Assembly (NCBI GenBank): GCA_900553135.1
Contig: USCO01000017.1
Location: 1-26,183, forward strand
Reading direction: 5' to 3'
From: an uncultured Eubacteriales bacterium
GTDB taxonomy: Bacteria; Bacillota; Clostridia; Oscillospirales; Oscillospiraceae
DNA length: 26,183 bases
In this document: positions 22,183 through 26,183 of the stretch, piece after piece
Layout: each line of letters begins with the position of its first letter
Position numbering within the stretch: position 1 is the first letter of the stretch
Translations under genes and position numbers: made by a program
The notes under the pieces: model-generated
Seen by the model: the letters and a program-made list of their open reading frames with translations, nothing else
Database searches by the model: none
What the model was told of the DNA's origin: nothing

Positions 22183-22758
22183 ATGACACAACACCGCGAG
22201 GAGCACCTGGACCTGCGCCAGAAGAAGACCCGGGCCCTGCTGGTCTCCGCCCTGGCCCAGCTGCTGGAGGAGCGGCCCTTTCAGGAGCTGTCGGTGGTAG
22301 ACATCTGCCGCCGGGCCATGGTCCACCGCACCACCTTTTACGCCCACTTCAACGACAAGCAGGAGCTGCTGCGCTACCTGCTGGAGGGCATGGAGCGGGA
22401 GTGCGCCGCTCTGTGCCTGCCCGAGGACCCGGACAGCAGCCCCCGGGCCTATCTGCTGGCCGCCGCCCAGCGGTTTTTTACCTTCTTCCAGGAGCGCCGG
22501 GCCCTGTACCGGGCCTGTCTCAACAGCGGGGCCGACGCCGACGCCCACGTGCTGGAGGACTGCGCCGCCCGAAAGCTGGAGGAGCTGCTCTCCCAGCCCC
22601 GGTTCCGGGCCGTGACCCCCAACGTGGACCCCCAGGTGGCCGCCCACTTCTACACGGGGGCCATGCTGTCCCTGATCCGCTGGTGGCTCAGCAGCGACAA
22701 TCCCCCCACCCAGGAGCATCTGCTGAAAAACCTGGCCCAGTTCGTCCCCATTCCCTAA
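22183..22758 (+). CDS. TetR-family transcriptional regulator
   Basis: The 191-residue protein has an N-terminal TetR DNA-binding domain (about 10-62). The helix-turn-helix is SVVDICRRAMVHRTTFYAHF (37-56) followed by NDKQELL, the family hallmark. The C-terminal helical part resembles TetR_C domains of the DhaS/AcrR-like kind (YFLLAAAQRFF-like LLAAAQRFFTFFQERRALYRA) and would bind an unknown ligand. I set the start at the ATG 22183 because AAGGAGGGG precedes it; an upstream in-frame ATG lies within the promoter. The MMPL gene starts 10 nt after the stop with no terminator, so it probably controls its own operon. Confidence 0.91.
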   Translation: MTQHREEHLDLRQKKTRALLVSALAQLLEERPFQELSVVDICRRAMVHRTTFYAHFNDKQELLRYLLEGMERECAALCLPEDPDSSPRAYLLAAAQRFFTFFQERRALYRACLNSGADADAHVLEDCAARKLEELLSQPRFRAVTPNVDPQVAAHFYTGAMLSLIRWWLSSDNPPTQEHLLKNLAQFVPIP

Positions 22759-22768
22759 GGAGGGTCCT

Positions 22769-25210
22769 ATGGATCAAAAAACGGAAAATCCCATGATCAA
22801 ACTGGCCCGGTTCATCGTAGACAAGCGCAAGGCCTTTTACCTGGTGTTTCTGGCCGCCTTTCTCTTCTGCGCCGCCTCGGTGAACAAGGTCCAGATCAAC
22901 AACGACATCACCTCCTACCTGCCCGCCCAGACGGAGACCCGCCGGGGTCTGACCATCATGGAGGAGGAATTCATCACCCTGGGCAGCGCCAACGTCATGG
23001 TGGCCAACGTCACCCTGGACACCGCCCAGGAGCTGGCCCACCGCCTGGAGGCCATCCCCGGGGTGTCCGAGGTGGCCTTTGACGACACCCAGGAGCACTA
23101 CAAGGACTCCGCCGCCCTGTTCACCATCTCCTTTGACGGGGAGGAGACCGACCCTGCCACCGAGGAGGCTATGAACCAGGTCCTCGCCGCCCTGGAGGGC
23201 TACGACGTGTACCCCTCCACCCAGATCGGCCGGGACGTGTCCGAGAGCCTACAGAAGGAGATGACCGTCATCCTGGCCATCGCCGCGGTGGTCATTGTGG
23301 TGGTGCTGCTGTTCACCTCCAAGAGCTATATGGAGGTCCCCGTCTACCTCATCGTCTTTGCCACCGCCGCCGTGCTGAACATGGGCACCAACTTCATTTT
23401 CGGCACCATCTCCTTTATCACAAACTCCATCGCCGTGGTCTTGCAGCTGGCCCTGGCCATCGACTACGCCATTATTTTCTGCCACCGGTACATGGAGGAG
23501 CGGGACAACGGCCTGGACGCCCGGGAGGCGGACATCGCCGCCCTGAGCAAGGCCATTGTGGAGATCTCTTCCTCCAGTCTCACCACCATCTCGGGCCTTG
23601 TGGCCCTGATGCTCATGCAGCTGCGCATCGGCTTTGACATGGGCATCGTGCTGGCCAAGGGCATCGTGTGCAGCATGCTGTGCGTATTTTTGCTCATGCC
23701 CGGCCTGCTGATGATGTTCAGCCGCCCCATCGACCGCACCCGCCACAAGAACCTGGTGCCCAAGATCAATTTCTGGGGCAGGGAAGTGGTGCGCCTGCGG
23801 TATGTGCTGCCCCCCATTTTTCTGGTGGCCATGGTGGCCGGGGCGGTGCTGTCCAACCAGTGCGACTACGTCTTTGACGCCAACGACGCCGACTTTGACA
23901 ACAAGCCCGACTGGCGCATCGCCGACGAGAAGGTGACCCAGACCTTTGGGGCCAAAAACACCATCGCCGTGCTGGTGCCCCGGGGGGACTACAAAAAGGA
24001 GCAGATGATCCTCACCCGGGTGGCCGAGCTGCCCCAGGTGACCCAGGCCACCGGCCTTGCCAACATCGAGGTGGAGGACGGGCGGATGCTCACCGACGAG
24101 CTGACCCCCCGCCAGTTCTCCGAGCTGGCCGGGGTGGACATTGAGCTGTGCCGCCTGCTCTACCAGGCCTACGGCCTGAGCGTGGAGGAGTACGGCGCCA
24201 TCTTCCAGGACCCCGACGACTACGCCGTGCCCCTCATTGATGTGTTTGAGTTCCTGCTGGAGCAGAAGGACAAGGGGGTGGTGAGTCTCACCGGGGAGCA
24301 GGCGGACAAGGTGGACGACCTGCAGGAGCAGCTGGACACCGGCCTGGAGCAGCTGCGTGGCGAGCACTGGTCCCGCCTGGTCTTTGTGGCCGACACCTCC
24401 ACGGAAGGGGAGGAGACCTACGCCCTGCTGGACCAGATCCGCTCCATCGCCCAGGACTACTACGGGGACGACGTGGTGCTGGTGGGCAACTCCACCAACG
24501 CCTTCGACCTGTCCAGCTCCTTCTCCGGGGACAACATGAAGATCAGCATTCTCACCGCCCTGTTTGTCATGGTCATCCTGCTGTTCACCTTTAAGTCGGC
24601 GGGCCTGCCCATTTTGCTGGTGCTCACCATCCAGGGCTCCATTTGGCTGAACTTCTCGGTGCCCGTGCTCACCGGCACCAACCTGTTTTTCCTCAGCTAC
24701 CTGGTGGTCAGCTCCATCCAGATGGGCGCCACCATTGACTACGCCATCGTCATCACCAACCGCTATCTGGAGCTGAAAACCGTGATGGAGCGCAAGCAGG
24801 CGGCGGTGGAAGCGCTGAGCCAGAGCTTCCCCACCATCCTCACCTCGGGCACCATCATGGCGGTGGCGGGCTTCCTCATCGGGGGCATCTCCACCGACGC
24901 CACCATCGGCTCGGTGGGCCAGACCCTGGGCCGGGGCACCGTCACCTCCATCATCCTGGTCATGACCGTGCTGCCCCAGCTGCTGATGCTGGGCGACGCC
25001 CTCATCGAGCGCACCGCCATCACCCTGAACCGGGACCGCAAGCAGCGCTTCAACCAGGGCACCATGCGCCTGGACGGCCACGTCCGGGGCCACATCGCCG
25101 GCTTTGTGGACGGCGAATTCAAGGGGGTCATCCACGGCAGCGTGGACGCCCTCATCGAGAGCAAATATCAGGAGCTGGAGCTCCCCGACGACAAGGAGGA
25201 CCAACCATGA
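22769..25210 (+). CDS. MMPL/RND-superfamily membrane transporter
   Basis: The 813-residue protein shows internal duplication, each half having one helix, a large extracytoplasmic domain and five further helices. The first helix is about 21-38 with outer domain about 40-165; the second half starts about 346 with outer domain about 362-570. The characteristic Asp-Tyr pair of MmpL proton relays occurs twice: AIDYAIIFCHRYMEE (Asp232-Tyr233) and TIDYAIVITNRYLE (Asp657-Tyr658). Such proteins export lipids, polyketides or other hydrophobic molecules by proton motive force; the cargo here is unknown. AAGGAGGGTCCT precedes the ATG. It follows the TetR gene by 10 nt and overlaps the next gene as ATGA. 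Confidence 0.92.
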   Translation: MDQKTENPMIKLARFIVDKRKAFYLVFLAAFLFCAASVNKVQINNDITSYLPAQTETRRGLTIMEEEFITLGSANVMVANVTLDTAQELAHRLEAIPGVSEVAFDDTQEHYKDSAALFTISFDGEETDPATEEAMNQVLAALEGYDVYPSTQIGRDVSESLQKEMTVILAIAAVVIVVVLLFTSKSYMEVPVYLIVFATAAVLNMGTNFIFGTISFITNSIAVVLQLALAIDYAIIFCHRYMEERDNGLDAREADIAALSKAIVEISSSSLTTISGLVALMLMQLRIGFDMGIVLAKGIVCSMLCVFLLMPGLLMMFSRPIDRTRHKNLVPKINFWGREVVRLRYVLPPIFLVAMVAGAVLSNQCDYVFDANDADFDNKPDWRIADEKVTQTFGAKNTIAVLVPRGDYKKEQMILTRVAELPQVTQATGLANIEVEDGRMLTDELTPRQFSELAGVDIELCRLLYQAYGLSVEEYGAIFQDPDDYAVPLIDVFEFLLEQKDKGVVSLTGEQADKVDDLQEQLDTGLEQLRGEHWSRLVFVADTSTEGEETYALLDQIRSIAQDYYGDDVVLVGNSTNAFDLSSSFSGDNMKISILTALFVMVILLFTFKSAGLPILLVLTIQGSIWLNFSVPVLTGTNLFFLSYLVVSSIQMGATIDYAIVITNRYLELKTVMERKQAAVEALSQSFPTILTSGTIMAVAGFLIGGISTDATIGSVGQTLGRGTVTSIILVMTVLPQLLMLGDALIERTAITLNRDRKQRFNQGTMRLDGHVRGHIAGFVDGEFKGVIHGSVDALIESKYQELELPDDKEDQP

Positions 25211-26183
25211 AAGCACCCATTCAGCGGGCTTTGGCCCTGTGCATGGCGGCGGCGCTGGTGTTCTCCCTCGCCCCCGCCGCCGCGGCCCAGGAGCAGACCG
25301 TGACCCTGTCCAGCGCCAAGGACTTCGCCGCCTTTTCCCAGAACTGCGCCCGGGACGTGTACTCCCAGGGCCTGACGGTGGAGCTCACCGCCGACCTGGA
25401 CCTTACCGGGGAGAACATTTCCCCCGTACCCATTTTCCAGGGCACCTTCCACGGCAACGGCCACACCATTTCCGGCCTGTCCTTTGACAAGAAGGGCTCC
25501 AAGGTGGGCCTGTTCCGCACCCTCACCCAAAGCGCCGTGGTAGAGGACCTGACGGTAAAGGGCGACCTGGCCCCCCAGGGCTCGGCGGGCCAGGTGGGCC
25601 TGCTGGCAGGGGAGAACTACGGCACCCTGCGCCGCTGCACCGCCGTGGGCTCCGTGGCCGCCCAGATAGACGGCGGCGGCCTGGTGGGTCTCAACGGGGA
25701 GACCGGGCTGCTGGAACAGTGTGACAACCAGGCCCAGGTCTCCTGCCCGGAAAATGCCGGCGGTATCGCCGGACAGAACCTGGGCACCATCCAAAACTGC
25801 GCCAACACCGGCGCCATTGACACCGACCCCGCCCAGGACACCCCCACCAGCGCCGGGGGCATTGCCGGACTTTCCCGGGGAAATATCCGTTCCTGCCGCA
25901 ACAGCGGTCCGGTGGGCTACCAGCACCTGGGCTACAACATGGGGGGCATCGCGGGCCTGCAGTCGGGGGAGATCTCCGGCTGCACCAACTCCGGGGAGAT
26001 TTACGGCCGCAAGGACGTAGGCGGCATCTCGGGGCAGATGGAGCCCAGCATCACCATCACCAGTTCTTCCTCCGCCGCCGACCGGCTCAATTCCAGCCTG
26101 TCCGCCCTGATTTCCGAGATGGGCGCCCTCACCGACCAGATGAGTGAGATGACCGGCAGGGGAGTGGAGGACGTTCAGGTCCT
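25207..26183 (+). CDS. Exported GLUG-repeat protein, N-terminal part (cut by window edge)
   Basis: The reading frame is open from the ATG at 25207 to the end of the window (325 complete codons). It has a signal peptide (about 1-27, LAPAAAA) followed by FQGTFHGNGHTISGL, a common lead-in of right-handed beta-helix proteins. Repeats of about 20-30 residues of the GLUG type follow: VGLLAGENYGTLRRC (about 130-144), GGLVGLNGETGLLEQC, GGIAGQNLGTIQNC, GGIAGLSRGNIRSC, GGIAGLQSGEISGC and GGISGQ (to about 276). Each full repeat carries one cysteine. From about 291 a helical, heptad-like stretch begins (LNSSLSALISEMGALTDQM). The start overlaps the MMPL stop as ATGA, so the two are translationally coupled. 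The function is unknown; a partner of the transporter at the cell surface is an inference. Confidence 0.85.
   Translation, partial: MKAPIQRALALCMAAALVFSLAPAAAAQEQTVTLSSAKDFAAFSQNCARDVYSQGLTVELTADLDLTGENISPVPIFQGTFHGNGHTISGLSFDKKGSKVGLFRTLTQSAVVEDLTVKGDLAPQGSAGQVGLLAGENYGTLRRCTAVGSVAAQIDGGGLVGLNGETGLLEQCDNQAQVSCPENAGGIAGQNLGTIQNCANTGAIDTDPAQDTPTSAGGIAGLSRGNIRSCRNSGPVGYQHLGYNMGGIAGLQSGEISGCTNSGEIYGRKDVGGISGQMEPSITITSSSSAADRLNSSLSALISEMGALTDQMSEMTGRGVEDVQV

Noticed and set aside
1..26183. Phage, integron, insertion sequence, CRISPR or defence island
   Set aside because: No transposase, integrase, cas gene, repeat-spacer array, target-site duplication or tRNA-linked attachment site was found; the genes are chromosomal housekeeping, signalling and surface functions.

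Overview
The window is a high-GC, densely packed stretch of a Gram-positive-type (Firmicutes) chromosome. SpoIID, SecG, LspA, a cortex-type wall hydrolase, LPXTG-like surface anchoring and AGGAGG-type ribosome sites all fit an anaerobic, probably gut-dwelling Clostridia. The GC-rich, GAG/CTG/GGC-biased codons suggest the Oscillospiraceae (Flavonifractor, Pseudoflavonifractor or Lawsonibacter-like). That placement is an inference from style and gene content, not from a marker gene. No rRNA, tRNA, CRISPR array, transposase or phage gene was found.

Layout. From 1 to about 10.6 kb nearly all genes are on the minus strand. They are an RluA/RluD-type pseudouridine synthase (cut by the window edge) coupled to lspA; a stand-alone radical-SAM activase on the plus strand; a 1017-residue PAS-GAF-GGDEF-PAS-GGDEF(degenerate)-EAL cyclic-di-GMP enzyme; secG; ridA; a type I signal peptidase; an SbcC/YhaN-like and SbcD/YhaO-like repair pair; and ymdB. 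A run of small palindromes at 9.65-9.77 kb separates ymdB from the repair pair. The strand switches at about 10.6 kb, and everything after it is on the plus strand: spoIID; a hybrid histidine kinase; a cyclic-di-GMP-I riboswitch followed by a sortase-anchored (IPETG) surface protein; a three-gene polysaccharide cassette (sugar-phosphate transferase, GT4 glycosyltransferase, O-antigen polymerase/ligase-like protein); and a TetR - MMPL transporter - GLUG-repeat exported protein operon that runs off the right edge.

How the genes work together. The most striking signal is the canonical GEMM/cyclic-di-GMP-I aptamer at about 14583-14680, directly before the surface protein gene. A cyclic-di-GMP synthesis/degradation enzyme lies about 10 kb away, and polysaccharide genes follow immediately downstream. 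Together they suggest a cyclic-di-GMP-tuned surface or matrix program. The 3' strand of aptamer stem P1 can alternatively pair with bases just before the start codon, so a translational switch can be proposed. The left half is mostly housekeeping: protein export and lipoprotein/preprotein processing (secG, lspA, lepB), metabolite repair (ridA), DNA repair, and RNA/cNMP phosphodiesterase (ymdB).

Most transcription units end in clear intrinsic terminators, and several start from good sigma-A-type promoters with 17-bp spacers. These sites were identified by eye.
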